Shown one piece after another: positions 17,547-27,711 of a stretch of 64,000 nucleotides of DNA (position 1 is its first letter; each line of letters opens with the position of its first letter). Origin of the DNA: Streptomyces cellulosae (GTDB lineage Bacteria > Actinomycetota > Actinomycetes > Streptomycetales > Streptomycetaceae). The notes below the pieces were generated by a model. The model did not search any database, was not told the DNA's origin, and worked only from the letters and a program-made list of their open reading frames with translations. A program made the position numbers and the translations under genes. The stretch covers positions 1 through 64,000 of the forward strand of contig BNBH01000003.1 in the NCBI GenBank assembly GCA_014655195.1, given 5' to 3'.

Positions 17547-18449
17547 TTGAAAATCGGCATCCAGGGCATCCGCTTCCGCAGAGCCGCCGGCGTCGTCGTC
17601 ACCACCGGCGCCGTGCTCGCCTCCGGAGCTCTCTACGCGGCGCCGGCACAGGCCGCCGCCCCCGTTCCGTCCGTCGTCGCCAAGGGCGGCTTCGTGATCA
17701 ACAACGCGAACGGCAAGACGCTGTACACGAAGCTCGGGGACACCCGCCGCGCCACCGGTTCCACCACCAAGATCATGACCGCCAAGGTCGTGCTCGCCCA
17801 GAAGAACCTGAACCTGAACGCCACGGTCACGATCCAGAAGGCGTACAGCGACTACATCGTGTCGAAGAACGCCTCGTCCGCGCGGCTGATCGTCGGCGAC
17901 AAGGTCACCGTCCGCCAGCTGCTCTACGGGCTGATGCTGCCGTCCGGCTGCGACGCCGCGTACGCGCTGGCCGACAAGTTCGGCACCGGTTCGACCCGCT
18001 CGGCCCGCGTGAAGTCCTTCATCTCCAAGATGAACGCAGACGCGAAGAAGCTGGGCCTGAAGAACACCCACTTCGACTCGTTCGACGGGATCGGCAACGG
18101 CAGCAACTACTCGACGCCTCGTGACCTCACGAAGATCGCCGGCAGCGCGATGAAGAACGCCACGTTCCGCGCGATCGTGAAGACGAAGAAGTACACGGCG
18201 AAGACGAAGACCAAGACGGGCGGCACCCGCACGATGGCGCCGTGGGTCAACACCAACACCCTGCTGAGCAGCTACAGCGGCACCATCGGCGTGAAGACCG
18301 GCTCGGGCCCCACGGCCAAGTACTGCCTGGTCTTCGCCGCGACCCGCAACGGCAAGACGGTCGTCGGCACCGTCCTCGCCTCCTCCTCCGCCGCGCAGCG
18401 CGAGAAGGACGCGAAGGCCCTCATGAACTACGCGTTCAGCAAGATCTGA
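17547..18449 (+). CDS. K15-type D-Ala-D-Ala transpeptidase/carboxypeptidase
   Basis: This 300-residue secreted serine DD-peptidase acts on peptidoglycan stem peptides. It has a Sec signal peptide with an AxA cleavage site near residue 36 (APAQA/AAPV). The three penicillin-binding motifs are S72-T-T-K75, S133-G-C135 and K250-T-G252. Cys in place of the usual Asn/Asp in the second motif is the hallmark of the Streptomyces K15 DD-transpeptidase, and long stretches such as TRRATGSTTKIMTAKVVLAQ match that enzyme closely from memory. The start is TTG 17547. It is a single gene ended by a strong hairpin. Confidence 0.93.
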   Translation: MKIGIQGIRFRRAAGVVVTTGAVLASGALYAAPAQAAAPVPSVVAKGGFVINNANGKTLYTKLGDTRRATGSTTKIMTAKVVLAQKNLNLNATVTIQKAYSDYIVSKNASSARLIVGDKVTVRQLLYGLMLPSGCDAAYALADKFGTGSTRSARVKSFISKMNADAKKLGLKNTHFDSFDGIGNGSNYSTPRDLTKIAGSAMKNATFRAIVKTKKYTAKTKTKTGGTRTMAPWVNTNTLLSSYSGTIGVKTGSGPTAKYCLVFAATRNGKTVVGTVLASSSAAQREKDAKALMNYAFSKI

Positions 18450-18472
18450 CCCACCCGGGCCCCGGACGCGCG

Positions 18473-18507
18473 GAGGGGCGCCGCACACCTGGTGTGCGGC
18501 GCCCCTC
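18473..18507. terminator. Bidirectional terminator between the K15-like gene and bkdC1
   Basis: A near-perfect 17-bp inverted repeat (18473-18489 with 18491-18507) lies between the converging stop codons at 18449 and 18526. Confidence 0.85.
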
Positions 18508-18525
18508 TCTGTTGCTGCGTGACCG

Positions 18526-19968
18526 TCAGGCCCAGGTGATCAGCCGCTTCGGCTGCTCCAGGACCGCCGCCACGTCGGCGAGGACCTTGGAGCCGAGCTC
18601 GCCGTCGACCAGGCGGTGGTCGAAGGACAGAGCCAGGGTGGTGACCTGGCGCGGCTTGACCTTGCCCTTGTGGACCCACGGCTGGGGCTTGATCGCACCG
18701 ACCGCGAGGATCGCGGACTCGCCCGGGTTGAGGAGGGGCGTGCCCGTGTCGACGCCGAAGACGCCGACGTTGGTGATCGTCACCGTGCCGCCCTGCATGG
18801 CGGACGGGGAGGTCTTGCCCTCCCGGGCGGTGGACACCAGTTCACCCAGGGACGCGGCCAGTTCGGGCAGCGTCTTGGCGTGGGCGTCCTTGATGTTCGG
18901 CACGATCAGACCGCGCGGGGTGGCCGCCGCGATGCCCAGGTTCACGTAGTGCTTGACCACGATCTCCTGCGCCGCCTCGTCCCACGAGGCGTTGATGTCG
19001 GGGTTCCGGCGGATCGCGACCAGCAGGGCCTTGGCGATCAGCAGCAGGGGGTTCACGCGCAGGCCCGCGAACTCCTTGTCCTGCTTCAGTTCCTCGACCA
19101 GCTTCATCGTCCGGGTCACGTCGACCGTCACGAACTCCGTGACGTGCGGCGCGGTGAACGCCGAGCCGACCATGGCCGCCGCGGTCGCCTTGCGCACGCC
19201 CTTGACGGGGATGCGCGTCTCGCGGGCGGAGTCGTAGGACGCCGGGGCCGCGGGCTGGACGGGCGTGGGGACGGCCGGGGCGGACGGCTGGGCCGCCGGG
19301 GCCGTCTGCTGCGGGACCTGGGCCGCGGCGACGGCCGCGTGGACGTCCTCGCGGGTGACGACGCCGCCCGGGCCGGTCGGGGTCACCGTGGCCAGGTCGA
19401 CGCCCAGGTCCTTGGCCAGCTTGCGCACCGGCGGCTTCGCCAGCGGACGCTGCTCGGGGGCGGCCGGAGCGGCGGCGGCGGCCGGAGCGGCCCCGTGGCC
19501 GTTCAGCTCGGACTGGACCGCCGACGCGGCCTGCCCGGCCGCCGCGTCCGGCGCCTGCTTGCGCGGGCGGCGGCGGGTGGAGGACGTGGCGACGCCGTAG
19601 CCGACCAGCACCGGCTGACGGGCCGCGGGCTGCTCGGCGGGCTGCTCCGGCTCCGCGGCGGGGGCGGGGGCGGGGGCCGCGGGGGCCTCCTCCTGCGCCG
19701 GGGCGCCGCCCGCCACCTCCACCGCGATGATGGACGTGCCCACGTCGACCGTGGTGCCCTCGGGGAAGTGCAGGGCACGGACCACGCCGTCGTAGGGGAT
19801 GGGCAGCTCGACGGCGGCCTTCGCCGTCTCCACCTCGCAGACCACCTGCCCGTCGGTGACGGTGTCACCGGGCTGGACGTACCACTTGAGGATCTCGGCC
19901 TCGGTGAGGCCCTCGCCCACGTCCGGCATCTTGAACTCGCGTACGGACGCGTTCGTCATCGTCGTCAC
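18526..19968 (-). CDS. bkdC1: Branched-chain 2-oxoacid dehydrogenase E2 (copy 1)
   Basis: This 480-residue dihydrolipoamide acyltransferase is the core of the complex. It has an N-terminal lipoyl domain (VGEGLTEAEILKWYV..., with lipoyl Lys in VETAKAAVELP near residue 52), an Ala/Pro-rich linker, a peripheral-subunit binding domain (KPPVRKLAKDLGVDLATVTPTG) and the catalytic acyltransferase domain ending with FDHRLVDGELGSK (His and Asp of HxxxDG). GTG 19968 is preferred because GGAG lies 6 nt upstream. The ATG at 19959 is 9 nt further in. It is the last gene of bkdA1-bkdB1-bkdC1. No E3 gene is nearby, so E3 is shared from elsewhere. Confidence 0.92.
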   Translation of the reverse strand: MTTMTNASVREFKMPDVGEGLTEAEILKWYVQPGDTVTDGQVVCEVETAKAAVELPIPYDGVVRALHFPEGTTVDVGTSIIAVEVAGGAPAQEEAPAAPAPAPAAEPEQPAEQPAARQPVLVGYGVATSSTRRRPRKQAPDAAAGQAASAVQSELNGHGAAPAAAAAPAAPEQRPLAKPPVRKLAKDLGVDLATVTPTGPGGVVTREDVHAAVAAAQVPQQTAPAAQPSAPAVPTPVQPAAPASYDSARETRIPVKGVRKATAAAMVGSAFTAPHVTEFVTVDVTRTMKLVEELKQDKEFAGLRVNPLLLIAKALLVAIRRNPDINASWDEAAQEIVVKHYVNLGIAAATPRGLIVPNIKDAHAKTLPELAASLGELVSTAREGKTSPSAMQGGTVTITNVGVFGVDTGTPLLNPGESAILAVGAIKPQPWVHKGKVKPRQVTTLALSFDHRLVDGELGSKVLADVAAVLEQPKRLITWA

Positions 19969-19978
19969 GACCCTCTCC

Positions 19979-20956
19979 TCAGTACGCCAGCGAGCGGTCG
20001 ACGGCATCGAGCACCCGGTCCAGGTCCGGGAGGTAGGACTCCTCCAGACGGGCCGGCGGGTACGGGGCGTGGTAGCCGCCGACCCGGAGCACCGGGGCCT
20101 CCAGGTGGTAGAAGCAGCGCTCCGTGATCCGGGCGGCGATCTCCGCGCCCGAGCCGAAGAACACCGGTGCCTCGTGCACGACGACCAGACGGCGCGTCTT
20201 CTCCACCGACGCCTGGACGGCGTCGAAGTCGATCGGGGAGACCGAGCGCAGGTCGAGGACCTCCAGGTTGCGCCCCTCCTCGGCGGCCGCGTCCGCGACC
20301 TCCTGGCAGAGCTTCACCATCGGGCCGTACGCGGCGAGGGTCAGGTCCGTGCCCTCACGCACCACCTTCGCCTTGTGCAGCGGGCCGGGGATCGCCTCGG
20401 TGTCGACCTCGCCCTTGTCCCAGTAGCGGCGCTTCGGCTCGAAGAAGATCACCGGGTCGTCGCTCTGGACGGCCTGCTGCATCATCCAGTACGCGTCCGA
20501 CGCGTTCGACGGCGACACGATCTTCAGACCGGCCACGTGGGCGAACAGCGCCTCCGGCGACTCGGAGTGGTGCTCCACCGCGCCGATGCCGCCGCCGTAG
20601 GGGATGCGCACGACGACGGGCATCTTGACCTTGCCCAGCGCGCGGGCGTGCATCTTCGCGAGCTGCGTGACGATCTGGTCGTACGCGGGGAAGACGAAGC
20701 CGTCGAACTGGATCTCCACCACCGGGCGGTAGCCGCGCAGGGCCAGGCCGATCGCCGTGCCGACGATCCCCGACTCGGCGAGCGGGGTGTCGATGACCCG
20801 GCTCTCGCCGAAGTCCTTCTGCAGGCCGTCCGTCACCCGGAAGACGCCGCCCAGCTTGCCGACGTCCTCGCCCATGACGACGACCTTCGGGTCCGCGTCC
20901 AGGGCGCGCCGCAGCGACTCGTTGATCGCCTTGGCCAGAGCCATCTTCTCAGCCAT
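19979..20956 (-). CDS. bkdB1: Branched-chain 2-oxoacid dehydrogenase E1 beta (copy 1)
   Basis: This 325-residue subunit has the transketolase pyrimidine-binding domain (VVVMGEDVGKLGGVFRVTDG near residue 25, IPYGGGIGAVEHHSESPEA near 125) and the C-terminal transketolase domain (EVLDLRSVSPIDFDAV). It pairs with BkdA1 to form the thiamine-diphosphate E1 that decarboxylates 2-oxoisovalerate and its homologues. ATG 20956 follows the bkdA1 stop after a single base, so the genes are coupled. Confidence 0.95.
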   Translation of the reverse strand: MAEKMALAKAINESLRRALDADPKVVVMGEDVGKLGGVFRVTDGLQKDFGESRVIDTPLAESGIVGTAIGLALRGYRPVVEIQFDGFVFPAYDQIVTQLAKMHARALGKVKMPVVVRIPYGGGIGAVEHHSESPEALFAHVAGLKIVSPSNASDAYWMMQQAVQSDDPVIFFEPKRRYWDKGEVDTEAIPGPLHKAKVVREGTDLTLAAYGPMVKLCQEVADAAAEEGRNLEVLDLRSVSPIDFDAVQASVEKTRRLVVVHEAPVFFGSGAEIAARITERCFYHLEAPVLRVGGYHAPYPPARLEESYLPDLDRVLDAVDRSLAY

Positions 20957-20957
20957 G

Positions 20958-22163
20958 TCACTTACCCCCGTCTTCGTCCGCGAACGAGGCCTGGTAGGCG
21001 GCGAACTGCGCCCGCTCCTCGTCCACCAGCGCGTGGCCGTCCGCGTACACGTTCTCGAAGATGGCGAAGTGGTCCGGGTCCGGCATGGCACGGACCGCTT
21101 CGCGCACCCGCTTGCCCAACGCCTCGGACTCGGTCTCCAGTTCCGCGAAGAATCCCTCGTCCGCGTGGCCCGAGGCCTCCAGGTGGCGGCGCAGGCGCAG
21201 GATCGGGTCCTTCGCCTCCCAGGCCAGCCGCTCGTCGTCCGTGCGGTAGCGGGTCGGGTCGTCGGAGGTGGTGTGCGCGCCCATGCGGTACGTGAACGCC
21301 TCGACGAGCGTCGGTCCCTCGCCGGCGCGGGCCCGCTCCAGGGCCCACTTGGTGACGGCCAGGTTCGCCAGCACGTCGTTGCCGTCCACGCGCACGCCCG
21401 GGAAGCCGTAGCCCTGCGCGCGCTGGTACAGCGGCACGCGGGACTGCTTCTCGGTCGGCTCGGAGATCGCCCACTGGTTGTTCTGGCAGAAGAACACCAC
21501 GGGCGCGTTGTAGACCGCGGAGAAGGTGAAGGCCTCTGCCACGTCGCCCTGGCTGGAGGCGCCGTCGCCGAAGTACGCGATGACCGCGCTGTCGGCGCCG
21601 TCCTTGGTGATGCCCATCGCGTAGCCCGTGGCGTGCAGCGTCTGGGAGCCGATGACGATCGTGTACAGGTGGAAGTTGTTGCCGTTCGGGTCCCAGCCGC
21701 CGTTGTTGACGCCGCGGAACATGCCGAGCAGGTTCGTCGGGTCCACCCCGCGGCACCAGGCGACGCCGTGCTCGCGGTAGGTGGGGAAGACGTAGTCGTC
21801 GTCGCGCAGCGCCCGGCCGGAGCCGATCTGCGCCGCCTCCTGCCCGAGCAGCGAGGCCCACAGGCCCAGCTCGCCCTGGCGCTGGAGCGCGGTGGCCTCG
21901 GCGTCGAAGCGACGGGTGAGCACCATGTCGCGGTACAGCCCGCGCAGATCCTCGGCCGTGATGTCGGCGACGTACTGGTCGAACTCGGCGTTCTTGACGC
22001 GCTTGCCCTCGGGCGTCAGCAGCTGGACGAGGGCGGGCTCGGCGCCCTTCCCGGCGCCTGCGGCCTTCTTGGTGGTGCTGGTGGTGCGCTTGGTGCCGGT
22101 GGTGCCGGCCTTGTTTCCGGCGCTGCGTCGCGGTGTGCGCGCGGCAGTGCTCTCCACGGTCAC
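20958..22163 (-). CDS. bkdA1: Branched-chain 2-oxoacid dehydrogenase E1 alpha (copy 1)
   Basis: This 401-residue subunit has the thiamine-diphosphate motif FGDGASSQGDVAEAF... NNQWA (about 210-245) and the phosphorylation-loop region YRMGAHTTSDDPTRYR near 310. The start is GTG 22163 with GGAGG 7 nt upstream. The first 45 or so residues are a Thr/Lys/Arg-rich extension (GTTGTKRTTSTTKKAAG) that precedes the normal E1 alpha start and is absent from copy 2. A candidate promoter and a perfect palindrome lie 140-210 bp upstream. Confidence 0.93.
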   Translation of the reverse strand: MTVESTAARTPRRSAGNKAGTTGTKRTTSTTKKAAGAGKGAEPALVQLLTPEGKRVKNAEFDQYVADITAEDLRGLYRDMVLTRRFDAEATALQRQGELGLWASLLGQEAAQIGSGRALRDDDYVFPTYREHGVAWCRGVDPTNLLGMFRGVNNGGWDPNGNNFHLYTIVIGSQTLHATGYAMGITKDGADSAVIAYFGDGASSQGDVAEAFTFSAVYNAPVVFFCQNNQWAISEPTEKQSRVPLYQRAQGYGFPGVRVDGNDVLANLAVTKWALERARAGEGPTLVEAFTYRMGAHTTSDDPTRYRTDDERLAWEAKDPILRLRRHLEASGHADEGFFAELETESEALGKRVREAVRAMPDPDHFAIFENVYADGHALVDEERAQFAAYQASFADEDGGK

Positions 22164-22470
22164 GTGTGCTCCTCCGTCGGTCCGGCCCCCGGGGTTGCCG
22201 GTAGGCCAGTGCGGCTCACCTGTTCCGACCACCGGGCACGGGGTGGGTGCCACTCGACCGGGAACAGGCGTGACAGGTGCCCCGGCGAGCGCCCTGCACA
22301 CAGCACGTTACCCAGTGCTCCACATTTCTGTGAAACCCCCTCTGACCTGCGATTTTGCTTGGATATCCAAGTAAATCGGGGTAGGCCCGGAAGGCGCGCT
22401 GGTCACAGCCTTGCAGGAGGCCGGAGCAACGGCACGTTATCCCGGCCGAGCCGGGCACGGGAAGAGCAGA
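22164..22470. promoter_or_regulatory. Control region of the bkd1 operon
   Basis: This stretch upstream of bkdA1 has no gene. On the minus strand a candidate promoter reads TTCACA (22329-22334), an 18-nt spacer and TAACGT (22305-22310). The 14-bp palindrome at 22358-22371 lies 23 bp upstream of that -35, a place more typical of an activator than a repressor. Assignments rest on pattern only. Confidence 0.4.
22358..22371. promoter_or_regulatory. Perfect 14-bp palindrome upstream of bkd1
   Basis: CTTGGATATCCAAG is fully self-complementary and A/T-rich relative to its surroundings. It is a candidate operator for bkd1. An Lrp-type regulator (bkdR) is encoded 16 kb away beside bkd2, but this palindrome does not recur there. 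Confidence 0.5.
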
Positions 22471-22503
22471 CTTCCCCGGCGGCACGGGGTGCCGCCGGGG
22501 AAG
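22471..22503 (-). terminator. Terminator of the Ser/Thr kinase gene
   Basis: A perfect 15-bp stem (22471-22485 with 22489-22503) and GGG loop lies 56 bp beyond the kinase stop codon on the minus strand. Confidence 0.85.
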
Positions 22504-22558
22504 TCACGGGGTGCCCTCAGGGAGGGCGAATTGTTCAGTCGGGGGACGGTGACGCCGG

Positions 22559-24190
<1,632 letters not shown>

Positions 24191-24559
24191 CAGTCCTCGC
24201 CGTCGTTTCTGCCCGCGGTGCGCGCGGTGTTGTTACGGTCTCCGTCGGCCACGCTACAGCCTCTGCCGGGGCCTCCGGTCCGGGACGGGCTGCCCGGTCC
24301 GGCACGCGACGGACCGGTCATCAAACCCGCTGGCCGTACCGTCGTGCAAATTCCGTGTACCGGCCGTACGACCGCTGTAACGCTTCCGCGACGCTTCTTT
24401 CGCGTACGGTCACGGAACGGGCACCGCGCTTGACGTGTCGGTGCCCTGGGGCAGACTTGGCCGGGAATAGCACTTTCGATCTACGACGACGACACGTCAT
24501 GAGAGACAAGTCACCGACGGCGGCGCCGGACGCCGGAGAGGCTACGGGGGACGCGGAAC
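24191..24559. promoter_or_regulatory. Divergent control region between two kinase genes
   Basis: This 369-bp gap carries no convincing gene. TTGACG at 24430-24435, followed after 17 nt by AGACTT, is a weak promoter candidate for the rightward kinase. An ATG at 24499 opens a frame that continues inside the kinase in another frame and has no family features. Confidence 0.35.
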
Positions 24560-26179
24560 ATGAGCCAGGACGGCGCACAGGGCCGGCACACGGGGCGGGC
24601 GCTCGCGGGCGGACGCTACCAACTGCGGGACCTGCTCGGCCAGGGTGGCATGGCGTCGGTGCATCTCGCCTACGACACGGTGCTGGACCGTCAGGTCGCC
24701 ATCAAGACGTTGCACACGGAACTCGGACGGGAGCAGGCGTTCCGTGAGCGCTTCCGCCGCGAGGCCCAGTCCGTGGCGAAGCTCACGCACACCAACATCG
24801 TCTCGGTGTTCGACACCGGCGAGGACGACGTCGACGGGATGACCACTCCGTACATCGTCATGGAGTACGTGGAGGGCCGCCCGCTCGGCTCCGTGCTCGA
24901 CGACGACGTACGGCAGCACGGCGCGATGCCCGCCGACAAGGCGCTGAGGATCACCGCCGACGTGCTGGCGGCGCTGGAGATCAGCCACGAGATGGGGCTG
25001 GTCCACCGCGACATCAAGCCGGGCAACGTGATGATGACCAAGCGCGGCGTGGTCAAGGTGATGGACTTCGGCATCGCCCGCGCCATGCAGTCCGGCGTGA
25101 CGTCGATGACGCAGACCGGCATGGTCGTCGGCACCCCGCAGTACCTCTCCCCGGAGCAGGCCCTCGGCCGGGGCGTCGACGCCCGCTCCGACCTGTACTC
25201 GGTCGGCATCATGCTCTTCCAGCTGGTCACCGGCAGGCTGCCGTTCGACGCGGACTCGCCGCTCGCCATCGCCTACGCGCACGTGCAGGAGGAGCCGCCG
25301 GTCGCCTCCACGATCAACCGCTCGCTGCCGCCGGCCGTGGACGCGCTGATCACCCGCGCCCTGAAGAAGAACCCCAACGAGCGTTTCCCCAGCGCGGAGG
25401 CCATGCGCGGGGAGTGCCTGCGGGTGGCGCAGTCCTTCCAGGCGGCCCCGCCGAGCATCGTGCCCGGCAGCCAGACGCCCAGCGGCGCCGGCGTCGGCTC
25501 CGCGGTGTTCCCGCCGGTCGACCAGTCCGGGCAGACGCCCGCCGGCAGCGTGCAGACGCCGTACCAGCCGACGCCCCCGCCGAACCCGTACGGCACCCCG
25601 GCCCCGGCCTACGGCTACCCGCAGCAGGGCGGCTACCCGACGCCGAGCCCGTACGCCCCGCAGGGTCCGTCGACGCCCGCGCCGTACACGATCTCGCCGC
25701 AGGGCACCGGCGGTGGTCAGGGGCGCGGCCGGAACACCTCGGTGATCGTCGCGTCCGTGCTGGTCGCGGTGCTGGCGGTCGGCGGTCTGGTGACGGCGCT
25801 CGTGCTGAACAACGGGGACGAGAAGGAACCGAACGCGGGCGGCGGCAGCGCCTCCGCCACGGAGAAGCCCGAGGGCTACCGCGGTCCGGACACGTCCAAG
25901 ACGATCGAGCCGGAGGAGTGCGAGGAGCCGCAGGAGTCGTACAACGACCCCGAGCTGATCCGGCTGCCGAACTTCAAGTTCAAGCACATCGCCTCGGTGA
26001 AGGCGTGCTTCCAGGCCGCCGGCTGGGGCGGCAACCTCAAGATCGTCACGGTCGACGAGAACACCTACGGCGAGGGCTCGGTCCGCGAGCAGTTCCCGCC
26101 GGCCGGCACGGACGTCGACCCGGAGGACATGCCGGAGATCACGCTGAAGGTCTCGACGGGCAACCCGCCCACCTCCTGA
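24560..26179 (+). CDS. Membrane-anchored Ser/Thr protein kinase with single C-terminal PASTA-like domain
   Basis: This 539-residue kinase has a glycine loop (LGQGGMASVH), K49, catalytic HRDIKPGN (D151) and DFG from D169, with TSMTQTGMVVGTPQYLSPEQA as activation segment. A long Pro/Gly/Tyr-rich juxtamembrane linker (about 300-390) leads to one membrane helix near 394-416. The outer part has a Cys pair and a single PASTA-like beta unit at the end (VREQFPPAGTDVDPEDMPEI). It is paralogous to the kinase on the opposite strand. Its substrates are not indicated by neighbours. Confidence 0.93.
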   Translation: MSQDGAQGRHTGRALAGGRYQLRDLLGQGGMASVHLAYDTVLDRQVAIKTLHTELGREQAFRERFRREAQSVAKLTHTNIVSVFDTGEDDVDGMTTPYIVMEYVEGRPLGSVLDDDVRQHGAMPADKALRITADVLAALEISHEMGLVHRDIKPGNVMMTKRGVVKVMDFGIARAMQSGVTSMTQTGMVVGTPQYLSPEQALGRGVDARSDLYSVGIMLFQLVTGRLPFDADSPLAIAYAHVQEEPPVASTINRSLPPAVDALITRALKKNPNERFPSAEAMRGECLRVAQSFQAAPPSIVPGSQTPSGAGVGSAVFPPVDQSGQTPAGSVQTPYQPTPPPNPYGTPAPAYGYPQQGGYPTPSPYAPQGPSTPAPYTISPQGTGGGQGRGRNTSVIVASVLVAVLAVGGLVTALVLNNGDEKEPNAGGGSASATEKPEGYRGPDTSKTIEPEECEEPQESYNDPELIRLPNFKFKHIASVKACFQAAGWGGNLKIVTVDENTYGEGSVREQFPPAGTDVDPEDMPEITLKVSTGNPPTS

Positions 26180-26192
26180 CACCCGGACCATA

Positions 26193-26228
26193 CGGAAGGG
26201 GCCCGGCGTCCGTGCCGGGCCCCTTCCG
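26193..26228. terminator. Terminator between the second kinase and bpa
   Basis: A perfect 15-bp stem (26193-26207 with 26214-26228) with a 6-nt loop lies between the converging stops at 26179 and 26244. Confidence 0.87.
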
Positions 26229-26243
26229 CTGTGATGAGGCGTT

Positions 26244-26789
26244 CTACAGGTAGGGGCCACCCGCGCGACCACCCGGATGGTGGGCGTCCTCGTGCCCCTC
26301 GGCGACACCCGGCGGCAGGGCCCGGCGCATCTGCTCCAGCTGCGCGCGCGCCGCCATCTGCTGGGCGAAGAGCGTCGTCTGGATCCCGTGGAAGAGCCCC
26401 TCCAGCCAGCCCACCAGCTGGGCCTGCGCGATGCGCAGCTCCGCGTCGCTGGGGGTTGCCTCGTCCGTGAAGGGCAGGGAGAGCCGCTCCAGCTCCTCGA
26501 CCAGCTCCGGCGCCAGGCCGTCCTCGAGCTCCTTCACCGAACTGGCGTGGATCTCCTTGAGGCGGTTGCGGCTGGCCTCGTCGAGAGGGGCCGCCCGCAC
26601 CTCCTCCAGCAGCTGCTTGATCATGCTGCCGATCCGCATGACCTTCGCCGGCTGCTCCACCTGCTCCGTCACCGGAGTCTCACGGGAGTCCTCGTCGCCG
26701 CCCTTGCCGCCGCTGAGCGCCATACCGTCCTGGCCGACGACCAGGATCTGCGGATTCTCCGGCGACCGTTCGTTCCTCGGCATCTCCAT
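26244..26789 (-). CDS. bpa: Bacterial proteasome activator Bpa/PafE (DUF2587)
   Basis: This 181-residue protein forms an ATP-independent ring that opens the actinobacterial 20S proteasome and feeds it unfolded proteins. The helical core VMRIGSMIKQLLEEVRAAPL (near residue 50) and VGWLEGLFHGIQTTLFAQQM match the family. The protein ends in GGPYL, which agrees with the penultimate-Tyr docking tail (GQYL in mycobacteria) that inserts into proteasome pockets. The start is ATG 26789, and an in-frame upstream start would add 67 non-homologous residues. The proteasome genes are not in this window. Confidence 0.9.
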   Translation of the reverse strand: MEMPRNERSPENPQILVVGQDGMALSGGKGGDEDSRETPVTEQVEQPAKVMRIGSMIKQLLEEVRAAPLDEASRNRLKEIHASSVKELEDGLAPELVEELERLSLPFTDEATPSDAELRIAQAQLVGWLEGLFHGIQTTLFAQQMAARAQLEQMRRALPPGVAEGHEDAHHPGGRAGGPYL

Positions 26790-27014
26790 TCGACCATTGT
26801 CGCGCACACCCGCTTCACAACGCGGTGGGCCCCCGGAAGCGGCCGCGTTCTCAGCGCGGGAGGCCCGCCTCTGAGGGGGTCGCGGCGGCGGGTCCTCCGT
26901 ACGGCCCTGTCCGGCATGCCGGTCCCGTCCCCCGGTGCGAGGCTGGTGGGCGTCCATCCGTCCCAACTTGCCGACGGTGCGGCCGAGCACCGGCCGGCGC
27001 GGGAGGTCCCGGCC

Positions 27015-27707
27015 GTGACTCCATGGCTGCGCACACTGGGGGCGACGTTCGTGCTGGGGGCGGGGGCCGTGCTGCTGCCGTACGGCCCGTTCCCCGGCCC
27101 GCCGGGTGCGGCCGGCGTGGCGTACGGGGCGGAGCGGACGCCTCCGGGCCCCGACGCGAGCGACCGCGCCCGCGCGGCCTCCCGCTCCCCGTCCGCCCCG
27201 GCCTCCCGCTCCCCGTCCGCCCCGGCCTCCCCCTCGCGCTCGGCCTCGCCGTCGGCCGCCCGGTCCGGGAACGGGCAGGGCGAGGGACGGGACAGGCCAG
27301 GGCGGCAGGAGACGGCACGTGAGCAGTCCCGGGACACCGAGCCGCCCCGCCGGGGCCGTGCCGAGGAGGAGGGCTCGGGTCCCACCGAGGCGGCCGGACG
27401 CCCGGACGGCGACGGGATGCGCCGTCCCGGCGCCCGGCGCGACGCGTCCACACCGGCCGAGGACGACACGGCGGAGGGGTACCCGGACGGCTCCGACGCC
27501 ACAGGGCCGACGGGACCCTCGTCCTCGGCCGTGGTCCCGGCGACCGCCTCGTCGTCGCGGACCGCCGAGCCGGACGCGGTCACGGGGACCGCCGTGGAGC
27601 CGGTGCTGCGGATCCTGCCGCTGGGCAGCGGCCTGGTCCTCATGGGCCTCGGGTTCGCCCTCGCCTTCCTGGGACTGCGGATGCGTCAGGAACGCGGGAC
27701 GCGCTGA
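27015..27707 (+). CDS. Secreted or membrane-anchored low-complexity protein of unknown function
   Basis: This 230-residue protein has an N-terminal hydrophobic segment (LRTLGATFVLGAGAVLLPYG) that acts as signal or anchor. A long Ser/Pro/Arg/Glu-rich region follows, with the duplicated run SRSPSAPA, and a C-terminal membrane helix (GSGLVLMGLGFALAFLGLRM) ends with a basic tail. The layout resembles cell-wall-spanning proteins with a C-terminal anchor, but no LPxTG motif is visible. The start is GTG 27015 with GGGAGG at 27001-27006. It is divergent from bpa and converges on the oxidoreductase gene with 4 bp between stops. Confidence 0.6.
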   Translation: MTPWLRTLGATFVLGAGAVLLPYGPFPGPPGAAGVAYGAERTPPGPDASDRARAASRSPSAPASRSPSAPASPSRSASPSAARSGNGQGEGRDRPGRQETAREQSRDTEPPRRGRAEEEGSGPTEAAGRPDGDGMRRPGARRDASTPAEDDTAEGYPDGSDATGPTGPSSSAVVPATASSSRTAEPDAVTGTAVEPVLRILPLGSGLVLMGLGFALAFLGLRMRQERGTR

Positions 27708-27711
27708 CGGC

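Noticed and set aside
22156..22169. Third parS-like site near the bkdA1 start (TCACGTG core)
   Set aside because: Only the central 7 bases match; the flanks differ from the 14-bp consensus.
24499..24747. Rightward frame starting before the second kinase (MRDKSPTAAPD)
   Set aside because: It runs into the kinase in another frame and has no family features; the kinase start at 24560 explains the region.
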